Positions 15,675 through 24,768 are shown, counted from the first letter of the stretch. The stretch: DNA of 64,000 bases from Mycetocola_A sp015752285 (GCF_015752285.1 NZ_JADOUY010000009.1:1-64000), one strand, 5' to 3'. A program made the numbers and translations. Notes: a model not told the origin generated them from the sequence alone.

Positions 15675-17198
15675 CTAGTCTGCCGGTGCGAAGTTGCGAA
15701 GGCTCGGGAAGAGCTGAGCCTGCTGCATTGTCACGGCAATCTCCGGTGCCGACAGGTAGATGTTCTCCAGTGTTGCGATTGGAGCGAACCAGGCGTCTTC
15801 AACGAGGTGCGTGTTCAGTTCCTGATAAAGGTCAGCCTGCTCCTCGCCGTCAGTCTGCGGGATTTCTGCGATCAGACGTTCGACCGTTTCATCCGTATAA
15901 CCGAAGTGGTTCCAGAGCGCGTCGGGAGTCAGCTTGTTGAGCACGTCCGTCCACGCCGGGATGTTGGTGGCGAACGAGAGCATGAACGCCGGCTGACCTG
16001 AGAGGGTCTCGAGGCCCCCGTTCGCGAACCCGTTCACGGGCACTTCTTCAACGGTGATTCCGACGTCGGAGAGATACTGAACCACGATCGGCACGAGTGG
16101 AGACATGAATCCTTCCGAGTATGAGATCGGGATAGAGAAGCCATCCGCGTAGCCGGCCTCTGCCAGGAGCTCTCGCGCCTTCACCGGGTCATACGGGTAA
16201 CGCTTGTTGAGGTCGTCTACCCACGCCTGGCTCCCAGGGTTGAACGTCTGTGTCGAGACCTGCCCAAACCCGCCGTAGTGCGTTTCGAGGATGGCCTCGC
16301 GGTCGAGCGCATAGTTGATGGCCTGTCGCACCCTCTTGTCGCCGACCGCGGGAGACATTTCCCCTCCGCGATCCTGCAGGATGATGCCCTGCCATTCGCC
16401 CGGCACGGATTGCACCGTGAGACCCGCAGACTCCGCCTGGGGAACCATATCGGGGGTTCCGTACATGAACTGGATCTGGCCGGTCGTGAGTGCGTTATAG
16501 CGCGCGGTGAACTCCTCGTACGGTCGAATCTCGACGCTTTCGAACGGGTAGGCGTCGCTGTTCCAGTAATCTTCGCGCGCCGTGAATTTGTAGCTGACAC
16601 CCTTCTCCGACGCCCCACTGTCGAGCAGGTAGGGGCCGGATCCAATCGGCTTGGTGGCGACGTCGCCAGACTCGATCGACCCCGGGCACACCATGAAGCC
16701 AAGGTACGTTGCGAGAGCCGCGAGAAGACCAGGGCTCGGCCTGTTCAGGAGGAGATTGACGTGCGTCGGATCAACGACCTCAACCTCCTCGATTGCTTTC
16801 GCGGCCTCTGAGGCGCTCCCAGCGCCTGCCTTGCGTGCTTCGAGGTTGACTTTCACAGCATCGGCGTCGAATTTTTCACCGTCGCTGAATGTCACGCCCT
16901 CTTTGAGGGTCAAACTCAACTCGGTAAGATCCTCGTTGTACGTGAATTCAGTGGCCAGATTTCCCTCGATCGCGGCATCCGGGGTCAGCCTGAGCAGAGG
17001 ATCGTATACCGCCTCCGCATAGTGGATGACGGCCCCCTCTTTCATCTCACCCGGGTCCCAGGTCAAGACATCGCCGTTGTTGCCTACGACCAGCGATTCA
17101 TCGGTCGCCTCTGATGGAGGCGTCCCGGCGCTACTACACCCGGTTAACACGAGCGCAGACACGATTGATACCGCGATGAGAGCGTCTTTGATGTGCAC
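15675..17198 (-). CDS. Extracellular solute-binding lipoprotein, family 5
   Basis: A 507-residue lipoprotein that captures the substrate for the Dpp-type importer. The GTG at 17198 is chosen: AAAGGA precedes it by six bases and the signal peptide VHIKDALIAVSIVSALVLTGC begins there, with lipobox LTGC. Family-5 landmarks include the VYDPLLRL segment, LKEGVTFSDGEKFDADAVK-type sequence (shortened here), LNRPSPGLLAALA, and the central RVRQAINYALDREAIL. Proteins of this family bind peptides, nickel, or oligosaccharides. The surrounding isomerase, dehydrogenases and ROK repressor argue for a sugar or glycoside. It is followed by a strong hairpin and the permease genes. Confidence 0.94.
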   Translation of the reverse strand: MHIKDALIAVSIVSALVLTGCSSAGTPPSEATDESLVVGNNGDVLTWDPGEMKEGAVIHYAEAVYDPLLRLTPDAAIEGNLATEFTYNEDLTELSLTLKEGVTFSDGEKFDADAVKVNLEARKAGAGSASEAAKAIEEVEVVDPTHVNLLLNRPSPGLLAALATYLGFMVCPGSIESGDVATKPIGSGPYLLDSGASEKGVSYKFTAREDYWNSDAYPFESVEIRPYEEFTARYNALTTGQIQFMYGTPDMVPQAESAGLTVQSVPGEWQGIILQDRGGEMSPAVGDKRVRQAINYALDREAILETHYGGFGQVSTQTFNPGSQAWVDDLNKRYPYDPVKARELLAEAGYADGFSIPISYSEGFMSPLVPIVVQYLSDVGITVEEVPVNGFANGGLETLSGQPAFMLSFATNIPAWTDVLNKLTPDALWNHFGYTDETVERLIAEIPQTDGEEQADLYQELNTHLVEDAWFAPIATLENIYLSAPEIAVTMQQAQLFPSLRNFAPAD

Positions 17199-17240
17199 GA
17201 TATTCCTTTCCACTTCGTCTTCCTCAGTCCCTAGACCGTT

Positions 17241-18446
17241 CTAGGAAATTCCAAGTTGTTCCCGCATGACCTGTGTCGCAGCGCCGCGCAACACGATGTC
17301 GTCTCCGAGAACTGTCATTCGTACAGGTACGTCGGGGGCCGCGATTGGGAGGGCGCGGCTGCGAACTGTCAGTCGCACTGCTTCGGAAAGCGGGCCATCG
17401 AGAATAAGATGCGGTCCGCTCAGGACAATCTCGGAGAGCTCAAGCGCAACGACGAGGGGAGCGAGGACGTTCCCGAGCGCTTTCCCTGCGTCGACAAGAA
17501 CCTGATGGCGCGCCTCCGCGGTGGAGCTTGATTTGAGCGCCGTGTCGAGACGCGCGCTCGCGAGCACTGTTTCGAGGCAACCCTTCTTGCCGCATGTGCA
17601 GAGCAACGGTGTGCCGACCCCGCAGGCCACGTGGCCGATCTCACCGGCCGCTGAGCGGCTCCCGAAGAGCTGGGCGCCTCCGAGCAGCAGACCGGCGCCG
17701 ACCTCATGACCGATGCGAACGAGGATCATGTCGTCGCTGCCGGATGCGTGGCTTCGTTCGGCCTGGACGGCGAGATTGGCGTCGTTCGCCACGCTCACGT
17801 GACAGGAGAAGCAGGCACCGAGAACGGCTTTGATATCAATGCCTTCCCAGCCAAGGCTCTGCGCGCGGATAACGGTGCCTGAAAACGTGACGGCACCCGG
17901 CGATCCGACGCCAATACCAAGCACAGGCGCGCTCAGCTGGCCGAAAAGAGTCTGAAGCAACTCAACCACGAGTGCGAGTGCTTCCTGTCCGCGTCGCCCC
18001 TCGATGGCAACGTCCGTACGATGGAGCACAGTCCCATTTGGGCCCATGACTGCGCCTCGAAACAGCGTCGAGTGACTAAGGTCGACGCAGATAATCTGGA
18101 AGGCTTCGATGTTGAACTCCAACATCATGGGCGGTTTTCCGCGTCTCGCCAGTTCTGGCGTACCCACCTCACAAAGCATTTCTTCCGAGAGCAGGTCCTC
18201 AACCACATGAGAGACAGAGACTTTGGTCAGCCCTGTAACGCGCGCCAGATCGGCGCGACTGTGCTTGCCCTCGCGAAAAAGAGTCTGGAGGATCAATGAG
18301 CGGTTGTGCAGGCGGGCCTCTTCGGGCAGCACCTTTGCATCAATCCTCCCACGGCCACGGGAGTCGCTCATGGGCAGCCAATCACGGCGCTCCGGTTCCA
18401 CAACGCCCCTCGGACCGTCCGGCATCTTCGCCGATGTATTGCTCAT
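17241..18446 (-). CDS. ROK-family transcriptional repressor
   Basis: First gene of sugar operon 1; about 401 residues. It has an N-terminal winged helix (NRSLILQTLFREGKHSRADL, then GLTKVSVSHVVEDLL) and a ROK sugar-kinase-like domain with GIGVGSPGAV, the ROK zinc motif CTCGKKGCLE and GPHLILDGPL. The ATG at 18446 is preferred over a TTG at 18464 because the latter lies inside the operator palindrome (18449-18473). The regulator probably represses itself and the downstream binding-protein, transporter and dehydrogenase genes until a sugar binds. A small CCTAGA-ACGG-TCTAGG hairpin overlaps its stop codon. Confidence 0.92.
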   Translation of the reverse strand: MSNTSAKMPDGPRGVVEPERRDWLPMSDSRGRGRIDAKVLPEEARLHNRSLILQTLFREGKHSRADLARVTGLTKVSVSHVVEDLLSEEMLCEVGTPELARRGKPPMMLEFNIEAFQIICVDLSHSTLFRGAVMGPNGTVLHRTDVAIEGRRGQEALALVVELLQTLFGQLSAPVLGIGVGSPGAVTFSGTVIRAQSLGWEGIDIKAVLGACFSCHVSVANDANLAVQAERSHASGSDDMILVRIGHEVGAGLLLGGAQLFGSRSAAGEIGHVACGVGTPLLCTCGKKGCLETVLASARLDTALKSSSTAEARHQVLVDAGKALGNVLAPLVVALELSEIVLSGPHLILDGPLSEAVRLTVRSRALPIAAPDVPVRMTVLGDDIVLRGAATQVMREQLGIS

Positions 18447-18448
18447 CG

Positions 18449-18473
18449 CTTTAGTAAACAGCAATTACTAAAG
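18449..18473. promoter_or_regulatory. ROK operator: perfect 9-bp inverted repeat
   Basis: CTTTAGTAA and TTACTAAAG are exact inverted arms separated by seven bases (ACAGCAA). The site ends three bases before the ATG of the ROK gene, so binding would block expression of the whole minus-strand operon. TTTAGTAA-type arms fit known ROK operators of the NagC/XylR style. Confidence 0.75.
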
Positions 18474-18498
18474 CCATGAATAAAAAGTACACACTAGT

Positions 18499-18515
18499 TA
18501 CATAACCGTTATGTA
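18499..18515. promoter_or_regulatory. 17-bp palindrome upstream of the ROK operon
   Basis: TACATAAC-C-GTTATGTA is a perfect palindrome with 8-bp arms about 50 bases upstream of the ROK start codon, next to an AT-rich promoter-like stretch. It differs in sequence from the TTTAGTAA operator, so a second regulator is likely. Confidence 0.55.
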
Positions 18516-18734
18516 GCGCGTAACTCGGGCCATCGGAGACAGGTCCGCGGACGCCCCTGATCCTCGCCCTCGCCCTACACATGCCCCTTCGTGGACGGCC
18601 TCACCAGGTCACCGCCTGGTGCTAGCGATCCCGAGACGGTTGCCTGCCTGCGAGTGCGTAGTTCCTCGCCGAGTATCTGACGCGGGACTCCACTTCCGGA
18701 CAACCCGACGACCTCGACCCATCAGACCCATAGG

Positions 18735-19684
18735 GGCGATGCGGAGCGGGTCGTGAACGCCAGATATCAGCAGCTTGCCGACCACTACCAGTGCGCGATC
18801 GTGCCAGCACGCGTGAAGCGTCCGCGAGATAAGGCGGCTGCCGAAAACGCGGTGAACGTCGTGAACAAACGCGTCATCGGTTACCTCGAGGACGATGTCT
18901 TCACGACCCTCGCCGAGTTGAATGCTGCAATCGAGGAGCGGGTGCGGGAGATCAACACGACATCCGCCGCGCGGACGATACGACCCGGTGGGAGAGGTTC
19001 GAAACCGAAGAGCGGGAGTTCCTCGAGCCGTTGCCGGACGCTGGGTTCGAGGACGTCTCGTGGAAGGAACTGAAGGCCGGCCGCAATTACCATGTCACCG
19101 CTGACACGCAACGGTATTCGGTGCCGTTCGCTCTGGCGGGCAGGCTGTTGCGGGTGAGGCTGACGTCGTCTCGGGTGACGGTCTTCGACGGGCACGAGAG
19201 CATCTGCGAACACCCCCGGCTGACCGGCCGCAAAGGCCAGTACTCGACCTTGCCGGAACACGTCCCGCCGCAGCACCGCAATATCGACGGGCTGTGGTCG
19301 AGGCGGTGGTTCACCGACCGGGCGCGCAGCGTCGGGCCGGCAACCGTCACGGTGATCGAGCAGATCCTCGATGGACAGGTGGTTGAGGCGCAGGGCTACC
19401 TGTCCTGCCAGAACATCCTGGACGGGCTCGGCAAAAACAACCGGGAACGGTTGGAGGCGGCCTGCCAGGAGCTCGTGAACCGCAGCGCCCATCCGACCTA
19501 TACGACCTATACGACCCTGAAACGGTTGATGGCGGCGATCGATAGTGATGCGAAGAAGCCCCGGCCGCAGGTCCCGGCGGCCTCGACACGCAAACGCGTC
19601 AGCACCGTCGTTTTCCGCGAGACCATGCCAGACGTCTATGTTCGCGACGCCTCCCACTACGCACGCGACGAGGAGGGGAAGTGA
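18735..19684 (+). pseudogene. istA: IS21 transposase istA, 5'-truncated and frameshifted
   Basis: Homology begins abruptly near 18735 (ERVVNARYQQLADHYQCAIVP), so the helix-turn-helix and the first catalytic aspartates are missing. It continues through KRPRDKAAAENAVNVVNKRVI with the catalytic Glu region, then loses frame near 18960 (after EERVREIN). The other frame resumes with RADDTTRWERFETEE and runs to HYARDEEGK and the stop at 19684, one base into istB. The 220 bases before 18735 show nothing recognisable. This second IS21 belongs to a different subgroup from the copy at 6086-8267. Confidence 0.8.
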
Positions 19685-20451
19685 TGTTCACCAGCATCGA
19701 TTACGACAAGTTCCGGTCCCTGCGCGTGACCCACGTCGCGACCCGGCTGGAAGAGCTCATCCAGGACGAAGCCAACGACACCCTCACCCCCGAGCAGCTG
19801 TTCCTCACCGCCGTCGACGACGCGTTGGAGTCCCGACGCATCAACAAGGTCGACAAACTCATCCGCCAGGCCGCCTTCCCGATCCCAGGAGCGACCGTCG
19901 CCGAGGTCGACTACCGCGACGGACGCGGGATCACCCCGGTCAGAAAGCGACGCTATGCCGCACATGACTGGCGCTCCGATGCGACGAACCTGCTCATCAT
20001 CTCGCCCACCGGAGGCGGGAAAACCTACCTTGCCTGCGCGCTGGCCATCGGCGCCTGCCAGAGTGAGCACTCGGTTCTTTACTTCCGAATGGACGACCTC
20101 GCCCGAAGGCTCGTCATCGCCCGCGGCGACGGCATCGCCCACCAGAAACTGTTGAACGAGCTTTCCAACATCGACCTGCTCATCATCGATGACTTCCTCA
20201 CCGTCGGCATCGACAGCGACGCCGCCAACGACCTGTTCGCGATCCTTGCGAACCGCGAACACCGGCTGCCAACGATGATTGCCTCGCAGACCGGGCCGAC
20301 GCACTGGGTTGCCGAACTGCCCGACCGTGTCGCGGCGGACTCGATCGTGAACCGCCTCGCCAACAACGCCCGGATCATCAACCTCGGCCAGATCGACATG
20401 CGCCGACACCGCAACGACCAAGCCCGCGCCGCTGAGGCCTACTGGGAATAA
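19684..20451 (+). CDS. istB: IS21 helper ATPase IstB (second subgroup)
   Basis: A 255-residue AAA+ ATPase of the IstB/DnaC family. The ATG at 19684 overlaps the istA stop by one base; a GTG directly before it is less likely. It has Walker A SPTGGGKTYLACALA, Walker B IDLLIIDDFLTVGID and a sensor region MIASQTGPTHWV, ending with the LGQIDMRRHRNDQ tail. It is intact and of normal length but orphaned because istA is truncated. It differs strongly from the IstB at 6162-6941, so two IS21 lineages have visited the region. Confidence 0.92.
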   Translation: MFTSIDYDKFRSLRVTHVATRLEELIQDEANDTLTPEQLFLTAVDDALESRRINKVDKLIRQAAFPIPGATVAEVDYRDGRGITPVRKRRYAAHDWRSDATNLLIISPTGGGKTYLACALAIGACQSEHSVLYFRMDDLARRLVIARGDGIAHQKLLNELSNIDLLIIDDFLTVGIDSDAANDLFAILANREHRLPTMIASQTGPTHWVAELPDRVAADSIVNRLANNARIINLGQIDMRRHRNDQARAAEAYWE

Positions 20452-20554
20452 CACCGGAGCGGCCCGGGAACAAAGCCCGGGTCGCTACCACCTCGTCAGA
20501 ACCGCGCTACCAACTACGTGGACTGGCGCTACCATCAAGCGCTACTCGCCACGT

Positions 20555-20740
20555 GACCCCAGGCTTCACGCCGGCGTCGACCTCGAACCGGCGTTGCCAC
20601 AGCCGCAACGTCTCCGGGCTCATCCCGAGCATCCCCGCGACGTGACGGATCGCGGCCATCAGCGTCGGATGCTCCGGCCTGGCCTCCGCGAGCATCCGCA
20701 ACGCCCGCTCACGCATCTCCGGCGAATACTTCCTGTTCAT
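20555..20740 (-). pseudogene. IS3-family OrfA fragment
   Basis: It starts at 20740 with MNRKYSPEMRERALRMLAEA and continues ATLMAAIRHV-like sequence into SPETLRLWQRRFEVDAGVKPGV, the helix-turn-helix and leucine-zipper start of an IS3-family OrfA. After residue ~62 (about base 20555) it runs into unrelated DNA between it and the IS21 copy. The zipper end and all of OrfB are absent. A dead scrap. Confidence 0.75.
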
Positions 20741-21044
20741 GATGTTCCATCCTTACTTTGAAGAACGGAACGAAAGTCAGGCCGATTCACCCTCGACGGC
20801 GGCTCCTACCGGCTCCGCAACCACGCCGCCCAATCCAACGAGCTCCGCCGCGTGACAACGGGCACAAACTTCCGCTAACCTAACCCCGCGACCTGGGGAG
20901 CTTCGATGAGCAAGACTGGGGAATTTCGCTGAGCGCCGTTACTGGGTTGAGACCGGCACCTACAACATGAGGGAGCACACGGCGCTGGCCAGCGCCTAAT
21001 GGTCGGAAGAGTGCCCGTGGTGCTGAACCGCACGATTAGGTGGT
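20741..21044. other. IS remnants without a gene
   Basis: No coding frame is visible. The stretch holds a 16-bp perfect palindrome GGCGCTGGCCAGCGCC (20982-20997) and the end-type motif GAACCGCACGATTAGGTGGTGCT near 21024-21046, similar to the IS21-like end at 8340-8395. I read it as the debris of IS ends that closes the IS cluster against the iron transporter operon. Confidence 0.5.
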
Positions 21045-21084
21045 GCTCAAAGCCTCAAAGCCTCAAAGCCTCAAAGCCTCAAAT
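21045..21084. repeat. Short tandem repeat, 8-bp unit, five copies
   Basis: The unit CCTCAAAG is repeated: GCTCAAAG, then three exact CCTCAAAG units, then CCTCAAAT. The last unit contains the stop codon (TCA on this strand) of the ATPase gene that ends at 21079. Similar DNA without the expansion (CTCAAGGCACCAAATACTC) occurs at 8388-8406, so the array grew inside an IS21-type end. Confidence 0.85.
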
Positions 21085-22128
21085 ACTCGGATAAGCGACG
21101 CCGCCGCCAAGGACCGAGACGGTGACCTGGTCGCGGGGTGCCAGGCCTGCGGCGGTCGTCGCCGGAACGGGGACAACGATCCGCGTCCCGTCCGAGAGGC
21201 GCAGGGTGACCCGGGCGTACTGACCGGCCGGAAGAAAGGAGACGATCTCGGCGTTTGGCGCGTCTTGGTGTACGTTCACTGTTAGCTGGCTCGGGCGCAG
21301 CATGAGCGTGCGCCCACCCGTCGCTCCGGCAGTTCGGTCGTGCCACACGGGGACAACTCCAAGTGCGGTAAGTACGGAGGCCGGATGCGCACCGGCCTGC
21401 GCGTCGAGCAGCAGGGCATTACCGAGAAACGTTGCAAGCTCACGCGTGTCCGGTGCGTCAAAGACCAGGGACGGCGTTCCGAGCTGTTCGAGGTGCCCGG
21501 CCACGATAACGCCGACGCTGTCGCCGAAGGTGAGAGCCTCCTCGTGGTCATGAGTGACGAGGATGGTCGTGGTACCGGCCAGTTGAAGCGTATCGATCAC
21601 AGCTTGCCGAGTCCGGGTCCGAAGCCCGGTGTCGAGGGCGCTGAAGGGTTCGTCGAGCAGGATCAATCGGGGCTGAGGCGCGAGTGCTCTCGCCAGGGAG
21701 ACGCGCTGCTGTTGGCCGCCAGAGAGTTCGTGCGGGTAACGGTCGAGCAGGTCCGGGTTCAGGGCAGCAAGCTCAGCGACTTCGGTCACCCGTCCGTCGC
21801 GGGCAGCGCTGCGGGGGAGGCCGAAACGGATGTTCTGACGTGCGGTCAGGTGGGGAAAGAGGGCGCCGTCTTGGGCAACGTAGCCGATGCCGCGGCGATG
21901 GGCCGGTAGGTGCTCGGACGGGCTCGATAGCAAGGTGTTGCCCAGGCTGATGCTGCCCGCGTCGATGGTTGCGAATCCGGCGATGAGGCGCAGGAGGGTG
22001 CTTTTTCCACTTCCGGACGCGCCGACGAGCGCGAGCCGGGTGCCGGGCTGCAGGCTGAAGTTGATGTTGTGCAGTATCGGCTGGTTGCCGAGGGATTTAC
22101 TTACGCCACTGAGCGTCAGGCTCGTCAT
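21079..22128 (-). CDS. fbpC: Fe(III) ABC transporter ATP-binding protein (FbpC type)
   Basis: A 349-residue ATPase of the ferric-iron importer family. It has Walker A GASGSGKSTLL, Q-loop YVAQDGALFPH, signature LSGGQQQRVSLARAL, Walker B LILLDEPFSALD and H-loop LVTHDHEEALT, followed by a C-terminal TOBE-like regulatory region (LMLRPSQLTVNV, then ARVTLRLSDGTRIVV). The stop codon lies inside the 8-bp repeat array at the IS21-type end, so the last few residues (AYPSI) may come from the insertion; length is still normal. It overlaps the permease gene by four bases, and iron control comes from the box at 24748. Confidence 0.92.
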   Translation of the reverse strand: MTSLTLSGVSKSLGNQPILHNINFSLQPGTRLALVGASGSGKSTLLRLIAGFATIDAGSISLGNTLLSSPSEHLPAHRRGIGYVAQDGALFPHLTARQNIRFGLPRSAARDGRVTEVAELAALNPDLLDRYPHELSGGQQQRVSLARALAPQPRLILLDEPFSALDTGLRTRTRQAVIDTLQLAGTTTILVTHDHEEALTFGDSVGVIVAGHLEQLGTPSLVFDAPDTRELATFLGNALLLDAQAGAHPASVLTALGVVPVWHDRTAGATGGRTLMLRPSQLTVNVHQDAPNAEIVSFLPAGQYARVTLRLSDGTRIVVPVPATTAAGLAPRDQVTVSVLGGGVAYPSI

Positions 22129-23624
22129 GTCGGGAGCTTCTTCCGGGTGTTGGCGAACAGGATGGTGACCGCCGGGATTGAGAGCGCGATGAGGAGCACC
22201 GCATATGGGGCCGCATTCGAGTAGGCGGCGGAGGAGCTGACTGACCAGAACTGGGTGGCGAGCGTGCGCGTTCCGTTCGGCGCGAGTAGGAGGGTTGCGG
22301 TGAGCTCGTTGGCGCAGCCGAGGCCGACCAGCGCGGCCGCCGCGCCGATCGAGGGGGCCATGAGGGGGAAAGTGACGCGCATCCGTGACGTGAAGGGGCT
22401 CTTGCCCAGCGACTGGGCGGCTTGCTCGAGTTCCACGGGTACCTGCGCGAGTCCGCTGCGCATACTGACTAACGCCCGAGGGAGGAAGACAATGACATAC
22501 GCAATGATCACCGTGGCCGGGGTCTGGTAGAGCGCCGGCACGAGGCGCAAGGTCACGGTTACTAGGGCCAGCGCGACGATGATCGTGGGCAAACTGCTCG
22601 CCAGATACATTGCGCCCTCAAGCACCCGGCTCAGGCGTCCCGAATGTCGCACGCTCAGCCACACCACGGGGAGGGCAATCAGGGTCGTGGCCACGGCGCC
22701 GCCGAGAGCGAAGAGGATGGTCTGCCCCAGCGCACCCGGCAGTTCGGGCTGAGCCCACGGCTGGCCGCGGCTGAGCCAGTGAATCAGGCTTGCGCCGGGT
22801 ACGCCGAGCGCCGTGATGGCGAGCCCGGCAAGGGCGATCAGGGCTGGGACGGTGAATACGCCGAGGCTGGCGCGCGGAGCCGGCCGGGCGGCACCCGAGC
22901 CGACTCTCGCGTAGCGGCGGTGGCCGCGGGTGGAGGCCTCGGAGATGAGGAAGACCAGGCAGAGGCCGGTCAAGACGACTCCCAGGGCGCTGGCGGCCGG
23001 GCCGGCGAAGGTTGATTGGAACTGGGCGACGATCGCGGTGGTGAATGTGTCGAACCGGATCAGAGCGAACGCCCCGTATTCGGCCAAGAGATGTAGGACG
23101 ACGATGAGAGCGCCGCCTGATATCGCGAGCCACAGCTGCGGTAACACGACCCGGACGAACACGACGAATGGGGAGAGACCGAGTGCCCTGGCCGACTCCT
23201 CGAGCGCGGGATCGAGGGTGCGCAGGGTGGCCAGGGCCGGGAGGTAGACCAGCGGGTAGTAGGCCAACACGGCGATCAGCACCCCACCGGCGAGACCCCC
23301 GATCGAAGGGATCGCGCTCACCCAGCCATAGCTGCTGACGAACGCAGGCACGGCGAGAGGCGCTGCCAGCACGATCGCCCATACCCGGCGGCCCGGCACG
23401 GTTGTGCGCTCCACCAGCCAGGCGCCGCCCACACCGAGCACCACGCAGATCGGAACGCCGATTAGAACCAGTAGCAGAGTGTTGGTGAGCAGTTCCAGCA
23501 CCTTGGGCCGGAAGATCAGTGGTGCGAGGGCCGACCAGCCCACGTCGAATCCGACGGAGACGATGAAACCGACAGGCACGAGCATCCCGACGGCGATGAT
23601 GCTTATGAGCACGGCCAACGCCAC
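22125..23624 (-). CDS. fbpB: Fe(III) ABC transporter permease (FbpB type, two fused halves)
   Basis: A 499-residue inner-membrane protein of about twelve helices, formed by two homologous six-helix halves. Each half has an EAA loop: SARALGLSPFVVFVRVVLPQ in the first and QAAQSLGKSPFTSRMRVTFP in the second, where the ATPase docks. It starts MALAVLISIIAVGMLVPVGF. It lies 57 bases after the binding-protein gene, with a GCGACC-TGTC-GGTCGC hairpin between them, and overlaps fbpC by four bases. It imports ferric iron handed over by the lipoprotein. Confidence 0.93.
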   Translation of the reverse strand: MALAVLISIIAVGMLVPVGFIVSVGFDVGWSALAPLIFRPKVLELLTNTLLLVLIGVPICVVLGVGGAWLVERTTVPGRRVWAIVLAAPLAVPAFVSSYGWVSAIPSIGGLAGGVLIAVLAYYPLVYLPALATLRTLDPALEESARALGLSPFVVFVRVVLPQLWLAISGGALIVVLHLLAEYGAFALIRFDTFTTAIVAQFQSTFAGPAASALGVVLTGLCLVFLISEASTRGHRRYARVGSGAARPAPRASLGVFTVPALIALAGLAITALGVPGASLIHWLSRGQPWAQPELPGALGQTILFALGGAVATTLIALPVVWLSVRHSGRLSRVLEGAMYLASSLPTIIVALALVTVTLRLVPALYQTPATVIIAYVIVFLPRALVSMRSGLAQVPVELEQAAQSLGKSPFTSRMRVTFPLMAPSIGAAAALVGLGCANELTATLLLAPNGTRTLATQFWSVSSSAAYSNAAPYAVLLIALSIPAVTILFANTRKKLPT

Positions 23625-23632
23625 AGGGGGGC

Positions 23633-23648
23633 GCGACCTGTCGGTCGC
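23633..23648 (-). promoter_or_regulatory. Intercistronic hairpin in the iron transporter operon
   Basis: GCGACC-TGTC-GGTCGC, a perfect 6-bp stem with a 4-base loop between the binding-protein and permease genes. It probably stabilises or partly terminates the binding-protein message. Confidence 0.45.
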
Positions 23649-23681
23649 ACCCCCAAGCAGCGGGCGGATGGTGGTGCTCAG

Positions 23682-24719
23682 CTAGATCAGGCCTGCCTGC
23701 GTCATGAGGTCTGTGACTACCTTGTTGTTTAGTTTGCTGGGGTCGATTTTCGGGGCCTCGAGCGAGTCGAGGGTGGGCAGGGCTACGTTAGGGGCGACGT
23801 CACTGGCGATCGGGTACTCAAAGCTCGTGCCCGTTTGTAGGATGTCCTGACCGTTCTTGCTGGTGATGAATTTCAGAAACTCCTGGGCTGCAGCTTGTCT
23901 CTTGCTCGACTTGAGGACGCCGCCGCCGGAGATGCTGACGAACGCTCCCGGATCCTGGTTTTTGAAGTACGCGAGCTTGGTCTCGGCGCTGTTCTCCTGG
24001 GTGCCGGCCTGGTCGATGAACCAGTAATAGTGGTAAGTGATGCCCAGAGGAATCTCGCCGGCATTCACCGCCTTCATCACTGTGCTGTTGCTCTTGTAGG
24101 CAACCGAGTTATCCTTCATCGCCTTCAGCCACGCGAGAGTTTTGTCCTTACCCTCCTGCTCCAGCAGCGCCGAAACGATCGCCTGGAAGTCGGCGCCAGC
24201 AGGGGAGGCCGCCCAGCGGCCCATCCACTCCGGGTTCTGCAGGTCCAGCAACGACTGGGGCAACTGATCGGCAGCGATCTTGGCCGGATTGTAGACCATC
24301 ACCGATGATCGAGCTGCGATGCCGGTCCACGTGCCCGTGGAGGGCTTGTATGCCTCGGGCACCTGCGCAAGCGTCCCAGCATCCACTTTCGCGAGGAGGC
24401 CGGCATTGTCGACGAGTGACATAGCCGGCGAGTTCTCGGTGAGGAATACGTCGGCGGGTGAAACGGTACCCTCCTGCACGAGCTGGTTTCCGAGCTCGGA
24501 GTCGTCGCCGTTGCGGAGGGTGACCGTGACGCCCGACTCCTTAGTGAAGGCGTCGGCCCAAGCCTGGGTGAGTTCTTCGTGCTGAGCATTATAAACGGTG
24601 ATATTCGTTCCCGTGAGGGTGCCGCCCGTCGCGGAGGGTGATTGCGGAGCGGCGGCGGAGCATCCGGAGAGCGCGAGAGCGGCGGCGACAGCGGCCACGG
24701 CGAAAGTCAGTCGTCTCAA
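23682..24719 (-). CDS. fbpA: Fe(III)-binding lipoprotein (FbpA type)
   Basis: A 345-residue periplasmic-type binding protein anchored as a lipoprotein: LRRLTFAVAAVAAALALSGC with lipobox LSGC. The TTG at 24719 is chosen: GAAAGAA lies upstream, and a more distant TTG at 24747-24749 falls inside the iron box, which would leave no leader. Family landmarks are ITVYNAQHEELTQAWADAF, DVFLTENSPAM, and the tyrosine pair region GITYHYYWF, where ferric iron is normally bound by adjacent tyrosines. First gene of the fbpABC operon and directly under iron control. Confidence 0.93.
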   Translation of the reverse strand: MRRLTFAVAAVAAALALSGCSAAAPQSPSATGGTLTGTNITVYNAQHEELTQAWADAFTKESGVTVTLRNGDDSELGNQLVQEGTVSPADVFLTENSPAMSLVDNAGLLAKVDAGTLAQVPEAYKPSTGTWTGIAARSSVMVYNPAKIAADQLPQSLLDLQNPEWMGRWAASPAGADFQAIVSALLEQEGKDKTLAWLKAMKDNSVAYKSNSTVMKAVNAGEIPLGITYHYYWFIDQAGTQENSAETKLAYFKNQDPGAFVSISGGGVLKSSKRQAAAQEFLKFITSKNGQDILQTGTSFEYPIASDVAPNVALPTLDSLEAPKIDPSKLNNKVVTDLMTQAGLI

Positions 24720-24747
24720 GGGGTTCTTTCGGTCGAGGTAAATGAAC

Positions 24748-24768
24748 AAAGGTAAGGCTAACCTATTT
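24748..24768 (-). promoter_or_regulatory. DtxR/IdeR iron box
   Basis: On the minus strand the site reads AAATAGGTTAGCCTTACCTTT, given here as AAATAGGTTAG and CCTTACCTTT. It matches the actinobacterial consensus TTAGGTTAGSCTAACCTAA at nearly every position of the 19-bp core. It sits 30-50 bases upstream of the fbpA start, where an iron-loaded DtxR/IdeR dimer would block transcription. Confidence 0.85.

Noticed and set aside
21045..21084. Possible CRISPR-like array
   Set aside because: The units are 8 bp, directly abutting and without spacers: a simple tandem repeat.
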